A stretch of 21,451 bases of DNA from a virus: positions 1-21,451 of IMG/VR virus record IMGVR_UViG_3300025889_001112. One strand, given 5' to 3'. The position numbers were made by a program, and so were the translations under genes. The notes beneath the pieces were generated by a model. It had not been told where the DNA came from, made no database searches, and saw only the letters and a list, made by a program, of their open reading frames with translations. Below are positions 1 through 7,711 of the stretch, piece by piece; position 1 is the first letter of the stretch; every line of letters begins with the position of its first letter.

Positions 1-86
1 CTGGTACAGGAACTGTAACAGGTGTATTTACTTACACTGTAGCTGACAATGCTAAACCAGGTGAATCACAACCTGAATTAGTATAA
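1..86 (+). CDS. C-terminal fragment of upstream gene (cut by window edge)
   Basis: Only the frame starting at base 3 stays open up to the TAA at 84-86; the other two frames hit stops early. It encodes about 27 residues rich in Thr, Val and Gly (GTGTVTGVFTYTVADN...), typical of a beta-strand-rich C-terminus. The family cannot be told from so little. The strong terminator right after it and the connector gene downstream would fit the end of a highly expressed head gene such as the major capsid protein, but that is an inference from position only. Confidence 0.6.
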   Translation, partial: GTGTVTGVFTYTVADNAKPGESQPELV

Positions 87-98
87 TAATTAATTTAG

Positions 99-125
99 TG
101 TGGGCCTTCGGGCCCACATAATTTT
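99..125 (+). terminator. Intrinsic terminator hairpin with UUCG tetraloop
   Basis: Bases 99-106 (TGTGGGCC) pair perfectly with 111-118 (GGCCCACA) around a TTCG loop closed by C-G, the exceptionally stable cUUCGg tetraloop. It is followed by an AT-rich stretch with TTTT at 122-125, not a long U run. It lies between the stop at 86 and the next start at 141. It is the only strong GC-rich hairpin I see in an intergenic space here, so it probably ends or attenuates the upstream transcript. Confidence 0.85.
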
Positions 126-140
126 AACGGAGATTAAAAT

Positions 141-416
141 ATGAAATCAGATGTAAAAGCAGTTAGAGTTACTGGAACAGGTTCTGTATTTGCAGGAAGA
201 ACAAGATTAAGAGGAATTATTCTTTCTAATGCTACAGCAGGCGCTGGAACTATAACTTTACAAGATGGAAATTCAGTCACACAATTTGTAGGTGATTGTC
301 CAGCGGGAGATGTTTTTGCTTTCAATATTCCAGAAGATGGAATTTTATTTGTTGGTGGAATGACAGTTTCTGCAATATCAGGTTTAACAGCAGCTACGAT
401 ATTATTAGATAAGTAG
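141..416 (+). CDS. Small beta-rich virion protein (91 aa), function unknown
   Basis: First gene after the terminator, preceded by a short purine-rich site (CGGAG, 128-132). The 91-residue product has no signal peptide or membrane segment and alternates short hydrophobic strands with turns (LRGIILSN, GTITLQDG, VFAFNIPEDGILF, ATILLDK), a pattern expected of a small beta-sandwich. The layout (strand ending in SN, ligand-like DG turn, then an IPxxG-hydrophobic strand) is echoed by the small proteins at 4194 and 14738. It lies directly upstream of the connector gene, so a capsid decoration or head-completion role is plausible but not shown. Confidence 0.8.
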   Translation: MKSDVKAVRVTGTGSVFAGRTRLRGIILSNATAGAGTITLQDGNSVTQFVGDCPAGDVFAFNIPEDGILFVGGMTVSAISGLTAATILLDK

Positions 417-424
417 GAGGCTAC

Positions 425-1153
425 ATGGCTAATACTACTTCCGGTACATATACTTTTGATAAAGATTTTTCTATTGATGAAGTAATTCAAGAATCGTTTG
501 AAAGACTAGGAATGGATCCTATGTCTGGACATAATTTGAGAACGGCAAGACGTTCTTTAAATATTTTATTTTCAGAATGGGGAAATCGTGGTTTAAAGTT
601 TTGGGAAGTAGCTAATAATTCTATTACGTTAGTTCAAGGTCAAGCGGTATACACTATGTATCGTTCCCCTAGTGATGGTACTTCCAGTGCTACAGCAGTA
701 TATGGTGTAGATGATGTATTAGAAGCTGTTTATAGAAATTCTTCTTCTGTAGATTTTCCTTTAACTAAAATTGATCGTTCCACTTATTCTGGTTTATCAG
801 CAAAATCTCAACAAGGAACACCTACTCAATATTTTGTTCAACGATTTATTGATCGAGTAACTATTACCCTTTATTTAGTACCTGGAGCCACAGAAGCAGG
901 TAATGCTATTAATTATTACTATGTTAAAAGAATTCAAGATGTAGGAGCGTACACAAATGCAGCAGATGTTGTATATCGTTTTGTGCCATGCATGTGTTCC
1001 GGTCTTGCATATTATTTATCACAAAAATTAGCACCACAACGTATTCAAGAATTAAAATTATTATATGAAGATGAACTACAACGAGCATTAGTAGAAGATG
1101 GATCTTCCGCAAGTGCTTTCATAACCCCTAAAACTTATTATCCAAGTGTCTAA
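425..1153 (+). CDS. Head-tail connector / P22 gp4-like packaged-DNA stabilisation protein
   Basis: 242 residues, with an ideal AGGAGG site at 415-420. An N-terminal helical segment (about residues 17-60, with RTARRSLNILFSEWGNRG) is followed by a beta-rich middle (65-170) and a C-terminal helical region (185-225, ending in LKLLYEDELQRAL). This helix-beta-helix architecture and the opening motif resemble the gp4/tail-tubular type of connector that docks under the portal in podoviruses. The tail hub gene at 11825 is also P22-like, supporting the assignment. It would form a ring between the portal and the tail hub. The family call is from recalled sequence pattern, not a search. Confidence 0.75.
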   Translation: MANTTSGTYTFDKDFSIDEVIQESFERLGMDPMSGHNLRTARRSLNILFSEWGNRGLKFWEVANNSITLVQGQAVYTMYRSPSDGTSSATAVYGVDDVLEAVYRNSSSVDFPLTKIDRSTYSGLSAKSQQGTPTQYFVQRFIDRVTITLYLVPGATEAGNAINYYYVKRIQDVGAYTNAADVVYRFVPCMCSGLAYYLSQKLAPQRIQELKLLYEDELQRALVEDGSSASAFITPKTYYPSV

Positions 1154-1700
1154 TTTATCAAGAGGAAAATACGCGCAATTTATTTCAGACAGGTCTGGAA
1201 TGGCTTTTCCTTATTCTGAAATGGTTACAGAATGGAATGGAGCCAAAGTTCATATTTCCGAATACGAACCTAAACAACCACAATTAGAACCAAAACCAAC
1301 TACATCGGATGCACAAGGTTTACAATTTGCAAGACCGGATAGAACAGAACCACCTGTATTAATTTTATTACAGCCAAGTCCTTTTCAAACGATTAAGTAC
1401 GCTGGAAATACTTATATTAATGTTTATTCACAAGATCATGGAAGAAGCACAGGAGATGTGGTTAGATTCAGAGGACCTACTAGTCCTACTGGTTTTTTAA
1501 ATGTTCCTACTTTTGATGGTGTTTCTGATATTAGTAATGCAAGTGGATTTACGATTACAGTTGGAAAAATTAATTCTTCTGGTATTGTAGGTGATCCGTT
1601 AAATTATTATTATTTCCAAAGTTCGGATACGGCTACTACAGGAAATGTAAATGGAGGAGGAAGCGGTTGTACAGCAGGACCTGTTAACCTACAAGCATAA
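1146..1700 (+). CDS. Conserved marine-phage virion-module protein, function unknown
   Basis: 184 residues with a GTG start at 1146 that overlaps the end of the connector gene by 8 bases. The next in-frame ATG at 1200 would remove the N-terminal SNLSRGKYAQFISDRSG, which looks conserved in marine-phage relatives I recall, so GTG is preferred. There is no clear Shine-Dalgarno site, suggesting translation coupled to the upstream gene. An N-terminal segment (1-65) with an EWNG and a YEPKQPQLEPKP stretch precedes a beta-rich domain (about 85-165) with HGRSTGDVVRFRG, and the C-terminus is Gly-rich. Lying between two connector-type genes, it is probably a head-tail joining or tail protein. No enzyme motif is seen. 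Confidence 0.75.
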   Translation: MSNLSRGKYAQFISDRSGMAFPYSEMVTEWNGAKVHISEYEPKQPQLEPKPTTSDAQGLQFARPDRTEPPVLILLQPSPFQTIKYAGNTYINVYSQDHGRSTGDVVRFRGPTSPTGFLNVPTFDGVSDISNASGFTITVGKINSSGIVGDPLNYYYFQSSDTATTGNVNGGGSGCTAGPVNLQA

Positions 1701-2335
1701 TGACATACGCAGAATTATTACAAGCCATTAGAGATTATACCGAAGTAGATTCCAATGTATTAACGAATTCTATTTGTAATGGATTTATTAGAGATGCTGA
1801 ATGGAGAATAGCAAGAGATGTGGATGCAGACTATGATAGACAATATTCTAATGCTACTTTAGTTGTAGGGCAAAGGTTTATCAATATGCCTTCTACTTAT
1901 TTAATTATTCGTTCTATTCAAGTGATTAATGCTGGAACAAGATCTTTTTTAGAACCTAGAGATACTTCTTTTTTTGGAGAATATAATCCAACTGATGCAC
2001 GAGGAGAGCCTAAATACTATGGAAATTGGTATGAAGACGTAATAGTCCTTGCTCCGGTTCCTGATCAGGCCTACACCATTCAAGTAAATTATATCTTGAA
2101 TCCTGTTCAATTATCAGCTAGTAATACCCAAACATATGTAAGTCAGTATTTTCCCAACGGACTTTTATATGCATGCCTTGTAGAAGCATTTAGTTTCTTA
2201 AAAGGCCCAGCAGATATGCTTCAGTTATATGAAGGAAAATATAAACAAGCTATCGAAACATTTGCAATAGAACAAATGGGAAGAAGACGAAGAGATGAAT
2301 ATCAAGCCGGTGTTCCTCGAATCGGAAAACAATAG
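1700..2335 (+). CDS. Second head-tail adaptor-type protein
   Basis: 211 residues; its ATG overlaps the previous stop (TAATG), indicating translational coupling. The N-terminal helices (TYAELLQAIRDYTEV, then FIRDAEWRIARDVDADYDRQ) are followed by a beta-rich core (52-132) and a C-terminal helical part (148-200) ending in a basic RRRRDEY. This matches the adaptor family known from podoviruses such as the SU10-like phages, whose ring links portal to tail. Together with the gp4-like gene at 425, the phage appears to encode two connector proteins of similar architecture; which contacts the portal cannot be told from sequence. Confidence 0.7.
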   Translation: MTYAELLQAIRDYTEVDSNVLTNSICNGFIRDAEWRIARDVDADYDRQYSNATLVVGQRFINMPSTYLIIRSIQVINAGTRSFLEPRDTSFFGEYNPTDARGEPKYYGNWYEDVIVLAPVPDQAYTIQVNYILNPVQLSASNTQTYVSQYFPNGLLYACLVEAFSFLKGPADMLQLYEGKYKQAIETFAIEQMGRRRRDEYQAGVPRIGKQ

Positions 2336-2348
2336 GAGATAAAATAAC

Positions 2349-2789
2349 ATGGCTATAACACAAGCAATCTGTAATTCTTTCAAACAAGAATTATTAGAAG
2401 GTGAACATAACTTTAAATCATCTGGCGGAGATGTTTTTAAATTAGCTCTGTATACTAATGCAGCTACTCTAAACTCAGCTACAACTGCTTACACAACTTC
2501 TGATGAAGTTGCGGCTTCAGGACAATACACAGCTGGTGGCGGAGCTTTAGTTAACTCAGGTACACAACAAATAGGTGGAGTTGCATTTTGTGATTTTGCA
2601 GATTTATCTTTCACTGGTGTTACATTGACTGCAAGAGGTGCTTTAATCTATAACACTTCAGCAACTGTGGCTAACGCAGCTGTTGCGGTTTTAGATTTTA
2701 GTTCAGACAAAACAGCTACATCAGGAACATTTACAATCGTATTCCCAGCAGATACAAGTGCAGCAGCTATTTTAAGAATCTCCGGCTAA
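2349..2789 (+). CDS. Conserved phage structural protein (146 aa)
   Basis: Preceded by AGGAGA at 2334-2339. The N-terminus (AICNSFKQELLEGEHNF) is helical and is followed by GDVFKLALYTNAATLNSATTAY, a motif I recognise from small structural proteins of many tailed phages, usually next to tail genes. The rest is beta-rich with Ala and Thr, including a GQYTAGGGAL segment. No catalytic motif, signal peptide or membrane segment is seen. It is likely a virion or tail-associated component; the precise role is unknown. Confidence 0.7.
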   Translation: MAITQAICNSFKQELLEGEHNFKSSGGDVFKLALYTNAATLNSATTAYTTSDEVAASGQYTAGGGALVNSGTQQIGGVAFCDFADLSFTGVTLTARGALIYNTSATVANAAVAVLDFSSDKTATSGTFTIVFPADTSAAAILRISG

Positions 2790-2803
2790 GTAGGAGTTTT
2801 TAA

Positions 2804-3514
2804 ATGGCGAACATTACCGGTTGGGGTAGAGGAACCTGGAGTGAAGCTACATGGGGTGAACCAATCCCAGTTGAAGTCACAGGTGTATCTATTACTGCCG
2901 AACTTGGTAACGAAACCATTACTGCGAATGCAAATGTATCCTTAACAGGAATTCCTTTATCTATCACTTTAGATAGTGTTACAATAACAGCAGATGTTGA
3001 TGTAACTTTATCTGGTCTCAATTTATTATCAGCTGAATTAGGAAATGAATCTATCACAGGTACTGCATCTGTAGATGTTTCAGGTATTGAATTAACCGCA
3101 ATAGTTGATTCGGTTGGAATTGAAGCAGGTGGAAATGTTTCTATTCCAGTATTTGACAGTCCTATGACTTTGGTTGCAGGAGATGTAGAGACTTTATCTT
3201 CTACCGATGTATTTGTAACAGGTAATGCATTAACCAGTGGCTTAGGAAATGTAGACGTATTCTTTGATATGACTGTGACCTTAACAGGTCAAGCTATGAC
3301 TGCTAATTTAGGCAGTGTAGAAACAGTATCTTCTGTAGAAGTGACAGGTTTTTCAATGTTTGCAGATTCAGCAAGACCTACCTTTATCATAGATGGAAGT
3401 GTTAATTTAACTGGACTTTCTATGACAAATAATTTAGGATCTATAACCAATAGCTATGGATGGAACATTATTGACACAGGTACCTCTGTGGTCTATACAC
3501 AAGTAGCAGCATAA
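2804..3514 (+). CDS. Beta-repeat structural protein with ~22-residue repeats
   Basis: 236 residues, with TAGGAG upstream (2790-2795). After an N-terminal cap rich in Trp and Gly (GWGRGTWSEATWGEP, 6-20), the protein is made of repeats beginning with V-x-[LV]-[TS]-G at residues 23, 45, 67, 90, 136, 158, 178 and 200, plus a degenerate copy at 112. The spacing is 20-24 residues, mostly 22. Each repeat continues with a hydrophobic strand and usually a [LV]-[GD]-[NS]-x-x-[IV] turn. It ends with a distinct YGWNIIDTG segment. The regular period suggests an elongated beta-structure, as in a fibre or tail spike shaft. It lies just before the fibre genes. Confidence 0.75.
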   Translation: MANITGWGRGTWSEATWGEPIPVEVTGVSITAELGNETITANANVSLTGIPLSITLDSVTITADVDVTLSGLNLLSAELGNESITGTASVDVSGIELTAIVDSVGIEAGGNVSIPVFDSPMTLVAGDVETLSSTDVFVTGNALTSGLGNVDVFFDMTVTLTGQAMTANLGSVETVSSVEVTGFSMFADSARPTFIIDGSVNLTGLSMTNNLGSITNSYGWNIIDTGTSVVYTQVAA

Positions 3515-3528
3515 ATTTAGGAGTAAAT

Positions 3529-4179
3529 ATGGCATCAAGTTATTCAGCGGATTTAAAACTAGAGCTCATGGCTACTGGCGAAAAGTCAGGCACATGGGGA
3601 GACATTACTAATACCAATTTAATTATTTTACAACAAGCTATTGCTGGTTATGAAGCAGTATCTATTGCTGGAGTAGCTCAAACTACTCCACTTACTTTTT
3701 CTAATGGTTTAATTTCCAATGGTAAAAATGCTATTATTGAATTAACAGGTACGATTACAGGAAATCAAATTGTAACCATTGCAGATGGTATTGAAAAAAA
3801 TTATGTTATAAAAAATTCTACTTCCGGAGCATTTACCGTTCAATTTAAAACAGCTTCTGGATCAGGACCTACTTGGTCTACAACAGACAAAGGTGTTAAA
3901 ACATTATATTCTAATGGAACCGATGTTATTGATGTCAATGCAAATTTATCACAAATTAATTTAGTCAATCAAAATGAAGTTAGATTTGAAGATGCTACAG
4001 GCGGACAATATGTAGGTTTAAAGGCCGCTTCTACTATATCTTCAGGATATACATTAATTTTACCAACAGCCGATGGTACTAGTGGACAGGCTTTAACAAC
4101 TAACGGATCAGGAACATTAAGTTTTGCTGATGCAGGAGTTTCAGCAGGAAAGGCTATTGCCTTTGCTATTGTTTTTTAA
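3529..4179 (+). CDS. Tail fibre-like protein
   Basis: 216 residues, with TAGGAG at 3518-3523. The N-terminus YSADLKLELMATGEKSGTW followed by GDITNTNL is the conserved opening of a family of marine-phage tail fibre proteins that I recognise from memory; in such proteins the N-terminus normally attaches to the virion. The middle is beta-rich with Thr, Ser and Asn. The C-terminus has a GYTLILPTADGTSGQALTTN-type segment of phage fibres and ends with GKAIAFAIVF. It is short for a fibre, so it may be a fibre base or an adaptor for the larger Gly-rich proteins. Receptor binding is not shown. Confidence 0.7.
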   Translation: MASSYSADLKLELMATGEKSGTWGDITNTNLIILQQAIAGYEAVSIAGVAQTTPLTFSNGLISNGKNAIIELTGTITGNQIVTIADGIEKNYVIKNSTSGAFTVQFKTASGSGPTWSTTDKGVKTLYSNGTDVIDVNANLSQINLVNQNEVRFEDATGGQYVGLKAASTISSGYTLILPTADGTSGQALTTNGSGTLSFADAGVSAGKAIAFAIVF

Positions 4180-4193
4180 TATAAGGAGATAAT

Positions 4194-4580
4194 ATGGCAA
4201 ACCCAAATATAGTAAATGTAACTTCGATCTTAGGCGGAAACGCTGGTTGGAATTTATCTGCTACACCTACTGATACTCTTATGGAAGTAGACAGTGGAAA
4301 AGTTGTAAAATTAAATTCAATCATTGTTTCTAACGTAGATGGTACAAATGCTGCAGACGTTTCTGTCTTCATAGATGGATTAGGAACAGGTGCAACTGGT
4401 GTAACAACTACAGGTGCAGACGCAACAGTTTACATTGCTAAAACCATTTCAGTGCCAGCAGATGCTACACTAGTTCTTTTGGATTCACCTATCTATATGA
4501 TGGAAGGTGATATTTTAAAAGGTGGAGCAAGCGCGGCCAGTGATCTAGATTTATTAGTATCATACGAAGTAATTAGTTAA
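4194..4580 (+). CDS. Small beta-sandwich-type structural protein (128 aa)
   Basis: Preceded by AAGGAGA (4182-4188). The pattern KVVKLNSIIVSNVDG ... DVSVFIDG ... AKTISVPADATLVLLD ... IYMMEGDILKGG is a series of beta-strands with a late MEGD turn, as in small phage baseplate or fibre-associated sandwich proteins. It resembles the 114-aa protein at 14738, which has the same order (INxQVTN, IxxGPIVLEENDEL). It ends 17 bases before the first Gly-rich fibre and is a candidate fibre accessory protein. Function is not known. Confidence 0.75.
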   Translation: MANPNIVNVTSILGGNAGWNLSATPTDTLMEVDSGKVVKLNSIIVSNVDGTNAADVSVFIDGLGTGATGVTTTGADATVYIAKTISVPADATLVLLDSPIYMMEGDILKGGASAASDLDLLVSYEVIS

Positions 4581-4597
4581 GGAGGTTCTAGTAAGCT

Positions 4598-7147
4598 ATG
4601 GCAAATGGCGGAATTATAGGACCAGTCAACCAAACCAGTTTTGGTAAATGCACAGTTACATCTAAAACTTCATCAGGACCTTTAACTACACAACCAGGAA
4701 CAAGATTTGTTGATGTACTTGTAGTAGGAGGTGGTGGTGCAGGTGGAGTTAATATGGCTGCTGGAGGAGGAGCTGGAGGATATAGGACTGCATTAAATAT
4801 TTCAGTTTGTGGAGCAACAGGATATCCAATTACAGTTGGAGGTGGAGGTTCTGCGGGTTATCCAGTTTCTACAAGTGGTAATCCTTCAACAGCGGGTTTT
4901 CCTTCTAATCCAATAACTTCAACAGGTGGTGGACACGGGGCGGGTGTTGGTCCTTCAGATGCTGCTGAAACAGGAGGTTCAGGTGGAGGTGGTGGAGGTC
5001 ATCCATCTTCAACAAAAGCAGGAGCAGCGGGTAATACACCACCAACAAGTCCACCACAAGGTAGTCCAGGTGGTACAGGAACTCCAGGGGGTGCAGGGGG
5101 TGCAGGAGGAGGTGGAGCTTCTGCAGTAGGATCTAATCCTCCAAATGTAAATACAGGGGGAAATGGTGGAGCAGGTTCTCCAGCAACATCAATATTTGGA
5201 GCAGCACCACAACCTTTTTATGGACCTACTTCAGGAGTTTATGCAGGTGGAGGTGGAGGTGGAGCATACACAGCTCCAAGTGGAAACACAGGTGGAACAG
5301 GCGGAACAGGTGGAGGTGGACCAGGGGGAGCAAATAATGCTACAGGTGGAACTGCTGGAACAGCTAACACTGGAGGTGGTGGAGGTGGAGAAGGATCTGC
5401 AACTCAACTCACTGGTAATGGCGGATCAGGAATAGTTTTAGTAAAAGAATTAAACAAAGCATCAGGAAGATGGTCACTTACTGAACAGTTAGAGAATTTA
5501 GAAGCAGGCACGTGGCCGAAGAGAACAGCAAATATAGATTATTTAGTCGTTGCTGGTGGAGGCGGTGGAGGTGTTGGTGTAGGTAGTGCACCTAATCAAC
5601 AAGGTGGTGGCGGTGGTGGAGCAGGAGGATATAGAACATCTTACTGTTCTCCAGTAAGTGCAGTAGAATTAGGTTTAGGAAGTCACTCAATAACAGTTGG
5701 AGCAGGAGGAGCAGGTGGGCCTACGGGTGGATCAAATCCAGGTGCTAATGGAACTCCTTCAATTTTCTCATCTATCACATCAAGTAGTGGTGGAGGTGGA
5801 GCAGAAGGTGGTGGTGGAACAGGACTTTCTGGAGCTTCTGGAGGAGGAGGCGGAGGACCAGGTGGATCTGGTGGATCCATTAGTGGATGTGGGACAGGAA
5901 ATACAGGTGGAGCAGGTGGACCAGGTACAGACAAATCTGGAGGAGGCGGCGGTGGAGCTGCTGAATCAGGAAATACTGATGGTCAAAAAGCAGGTGGTGA
6001 TGGATTATCAAATTCAATTACAGGATCTTCTGTAACTTACGCTGGAGGTGGTGGCGGAGGCGGTGGTTTAAATAACACACCAGCAGGAGTCGCTGGAGAT
6101 GGCGGAGGTGGAGCAGGAGGAGCAGCTTGTTCAGTAGGATCAGCAGCTACAGCTAACACTGGTGGAGGTGGCGGTGGAGGTGGTGGCGGTTCAACTATAG
6201 CAGGTGGAGCAGGCGGTTCAGGAATCGTAGTCGCTAGAGCACCAGGAGGTCAAGGAATTACATTAAGTGCAAGTCCTGGATGTGCAGGATCAGTTTCATA
6301 TAGTTGTGTTTGTGGAAGCTTACATCAAATTGCAAGTTTTACAGCTTCAGGAACATTAAATGTTACAGATGGTGAGCCACCTGTTGTAGCAGTAAATTAT
6401 TTAGTAGTTGCAGGTGGAGGAGCTGGTGGTGGAACAAGTGGAGGTGGTGGAGGAGGAGCTGGAGGATATAGAGCTTCTGGTTTTGGTCCAGCGCCTTTAC
6501 AAGGAAATATATTATTTTTAAGTCCAGGTCCTAACACAGTAACAGTAGGGGGTGGTGGAGCTGTATCTGGTTGTGCGGGTAATCCTGGAAATAATGGTTC
6601 TCCTTCAGAATTTGCAACAATTATAGCAACAGGAGGTGGTGGAGGTGGTGGTGTTTCAACTCCTCCTCAAGGTTTAGGTAGCCCTGGTGGATCAGGTGGA
6701 GGAGGTGGTGTATCTAATTTTAATATCTCTACTGGAGGTTCTGGTAATAGTCCTCCAACAAGTCCGCCTCAAGGAAATCCAGGTGGTGATGCAGCTCAAG
6801 GACTTGGTGGTGGTGCTGGAGGTGGAGGTGCTACTGCTGCAGGTGGAAACAGTCCAGCTCCTAAAGCTGGAGGTGCTGGTGCTCCAAATAATATTTCAGG
6901 ATGTGCAGTAACTTATGCTGCTGGAGGAAGTGTTCCTGGATCAGTAGGAGGTTCAAATACAGGAAATGGTGGTGGAGGTCAAACTTATGGATCTTCTCCT
7001 GCTTTTGCTGGAGGCTCAGGAATAGTTATTGTAAGATCACCAGCAGGCGCACCTTTATCAGTCTCACCAGGTACTAATACGGTAGCTTGTGTAGGTGGCG
7101 CAACAGTAGCTACATTCACGGTTTCTGGAACTTTAACTGTTAATTAA
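4598..7147 (+). CDS. Large glycine-rich modular tail fibre / adhesin (849 aa)
   Basis: Preceded by AAGGAGG at 4579-4585, a rather long 12 bases from the ATG. It begins with GGIIGPVNQTSFGK, shared with the fibre at 7712. Three Gly-rich modules follow (about residues 38-285, 312-548 and 598-815), each opening with a strand such as DYLVVAGGGGGG and closing with GGSGIV[LV][VA][KR]. Linkers are KELNKASGRWSL...GTWP (after module 1) and a beta segment with FTASGTLNV (after module 2); the C-terminus carries the related SVSPGTNTVAC...FTVSGTLTVN. Dense GGX runs suggest polyglycine-II helix packing, known from the Salmonella phage S16 gp38 adhesin. The Pro motif [TS]PPTSPPQG is at 147-155 and 718-726. 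It is probably a receptor-binding fibre and possibly a substrate of the oxygenases downstream. Confidence 0.85.
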   Translation: MANGGIIGPVNQTSFGKCTVTSKTSSGPLTTQPGTRFVDVLVVGGGGAGGVNMAAGGGAGGYRTALNISVCGATGYPITVGGGGSAGYPVSTSGNPSTAGFPSNPITSTGGGHGAGVGPSDAAETGGSGGGGGGHPSSTKAGAAGNTPPTSPPQGSPGGTGTPGGAGGAGGGGASAVGSNPPNVNTGGNGGAGSPATSIFGAAPQPFYGPTSGVYAGGGGGGAYTAPSGNTGGTGGTGGGGPGGANNATGGTAGTANTGGGGGGEGSATQLTGNGGSGIVLVKELNKASGRWSLTEQLENLEAGTWPKRTANIDYLVVAGGGGGGVGVGSAPNQQGGGGGGAGGYRTSYCSPVSAVELGLGSHSITVGAGGAGGPTGGSNPGANGTPSIFSSITSSSGGGGAEGGGGTGLSGASGGGGGGPGGSGGSISGCGTGNTGGAGGPGTDKSGGGGGGAAESGNTDGQKAGGDGLSNSITGSSVTYAGGGGGGGGLNNTPAGVAGDGGGGAGGAACSVGSAATANTGGGGGGGGGGSTIAGGAGGSGIVVARAPGGQGITLSASPGCAGSVSYSCVCGSLHQIASFTASGTLNVTDGEPPVVAVNYLVVAGGGAGGGTSGGGGGGAGGYRASGFGPAPLQGNILFLSPGPNTVTVGGGGAVSGCAGNPGNNGSPSEFATIIATGGGGGGGVSTPPQGLGSPGGSGGGGGVSNFNISTGGSGNSPPTSPPQGNPGGDAAQGLGGGAGGGGATAAGGNSPAPKAGGAGAPNNISGCAVTYAAGGSVPGSVGGSNTGNGGGGQTYGSSPAFAGGSGIVIVRSPAGAPLSVSPGTNTVACVGGATVATFTVSGTLTVN

Positions 7148-7157
7148 AATATGTTAA

Positions 7158-7186
7158 TAGACAAACGATTTAAAACAAACTATAAT
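7158..7186 (+). promoter_or_regulatory. Sigma70-type promoter inside the fibre module
   Basis: TAGACA at 7158-7163 (five of six bases of the -35 consensus) and a perfect TATAAT at 7181-7186 are separated by 17 bases, the optimal spacing. They lie in the 60-base gap between the first Gly-rich fibre and the gene at 7208. Transcription would start near 7193, just ahead of the AAGGAG ribosome site at 7196-7201. It would drive the 160-aa gene and probably the second fibre independently of upstream readthrough. Confidence 0.7.
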
Positions 7187-7207
7187 AGATAACTTAAGGA
7201 GATAACT

Positions 7208-7690
7208 ATGGCACATTTTGCAGAACTAGAATCAAAAGTGGACCCAACTGGATTTACATCGGATACACATCAGATTGTAAAAAGAGTTGTTGTAGTCGGC
7301 AATGATATTCCTGCTAATGGTGGAACTCTTGGAGATAATGATATGCACGTTGACGGTGAAACGTGGTGTGCAAATTTCTTCAAAGGAGGAAGCTGGAAGC
7401 AGACTTCATATAATAACAAATTCAGAAAACAATACGCTGGAATTGGATATCGATATGATTCAACAAAAAATAAATTCATTGCGCCTCAACCTTTCGCTTC
7501 TTGGTCATTAGATTCAAATGATGACTGGCAAGCACCTGTTGCTTTTCCTACTGTTACTACTTATGGAGATAATGCTCCGTACAGAATTAATTGGGATGAA
7601 GCAAACTTAAGATGGGTTGGATTAGACAGCAACAATAATGAATTTGCTTGGGATCCAGACACATCATCTTGGTCAGCGACTGGCAATTAA
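7208..7690 (+). CDS. Conserved marine-phage fibre-region protein (160 aa), function unknown
   Basis: AAGGAG lies six bases before the ATG, downstream of its own promoter. The N-terminal strand IVKRVVVVGNDI is followed by GETWCANFFKGGSWKQTSYN, RKQYAGIGYRYD, FIAPQPFASW and Trp-rich turns (SLDSNDDWQAP, INWDEANLRW, FAWDPDTSSW). I recognise this order of motifs from small proteins common in cyanophage and other marine-phage genomes. No catalytic site is visible. Repeated aromatic motifs resemble carbohydrate-contacting or fibre-tip surfaces, and its place between two paralogous fibres suggests a shared partner, tip or assembly chaperone, which is inference. Confidence 0.75.
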   Translation: MAHFAELESKVDPTGFTSDTHQIVKRVVVVGNDIPANGGTLGDNDMHVDGETWCANFFKGGSWKQTSYNNKFRKQYAGIGYRYDSTKNKFIAPQPFASWSLDSNDDWQAPVAFPTVTTYGDNAPYRINWDEANLRWVGLDSNNNEFAWDPDTSSWSATGN

Positions 7691-7711
7691 TCTCCTAACA
7701 AGGATTTTTAA

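Noticed and set aside
82-87. Perfect TATAAT before the first full gene
   Set aside because: No -35 box at a workable distance, and it lies over the stop codon immediately ahead of a terminator.
5683-5934. Minus-strand Pro-rich reading frame
   Set aside because: It is the reverse complement of poly-Gly coding sequence; other minus-strand frames (134-490, 924-1112, 2800-3057, 4166-4372, 7270-7479, 8593-8826, 10619-10957, 15219-15401, 17852-18106) also lie opposite well-supported genes.
4926-6911. Long + strand alternative reading frames rich in Val, Gln, Glu and Leu inside the first Gly-rich fibre
   Set aside because: They are the frame-shifted reading of GGT/GGA-type codon runs, lack ribosome sites, and vanish outside the Gly-rich parts; similar ones at 7956-8546 in the second fibre are rejected for the same reason.
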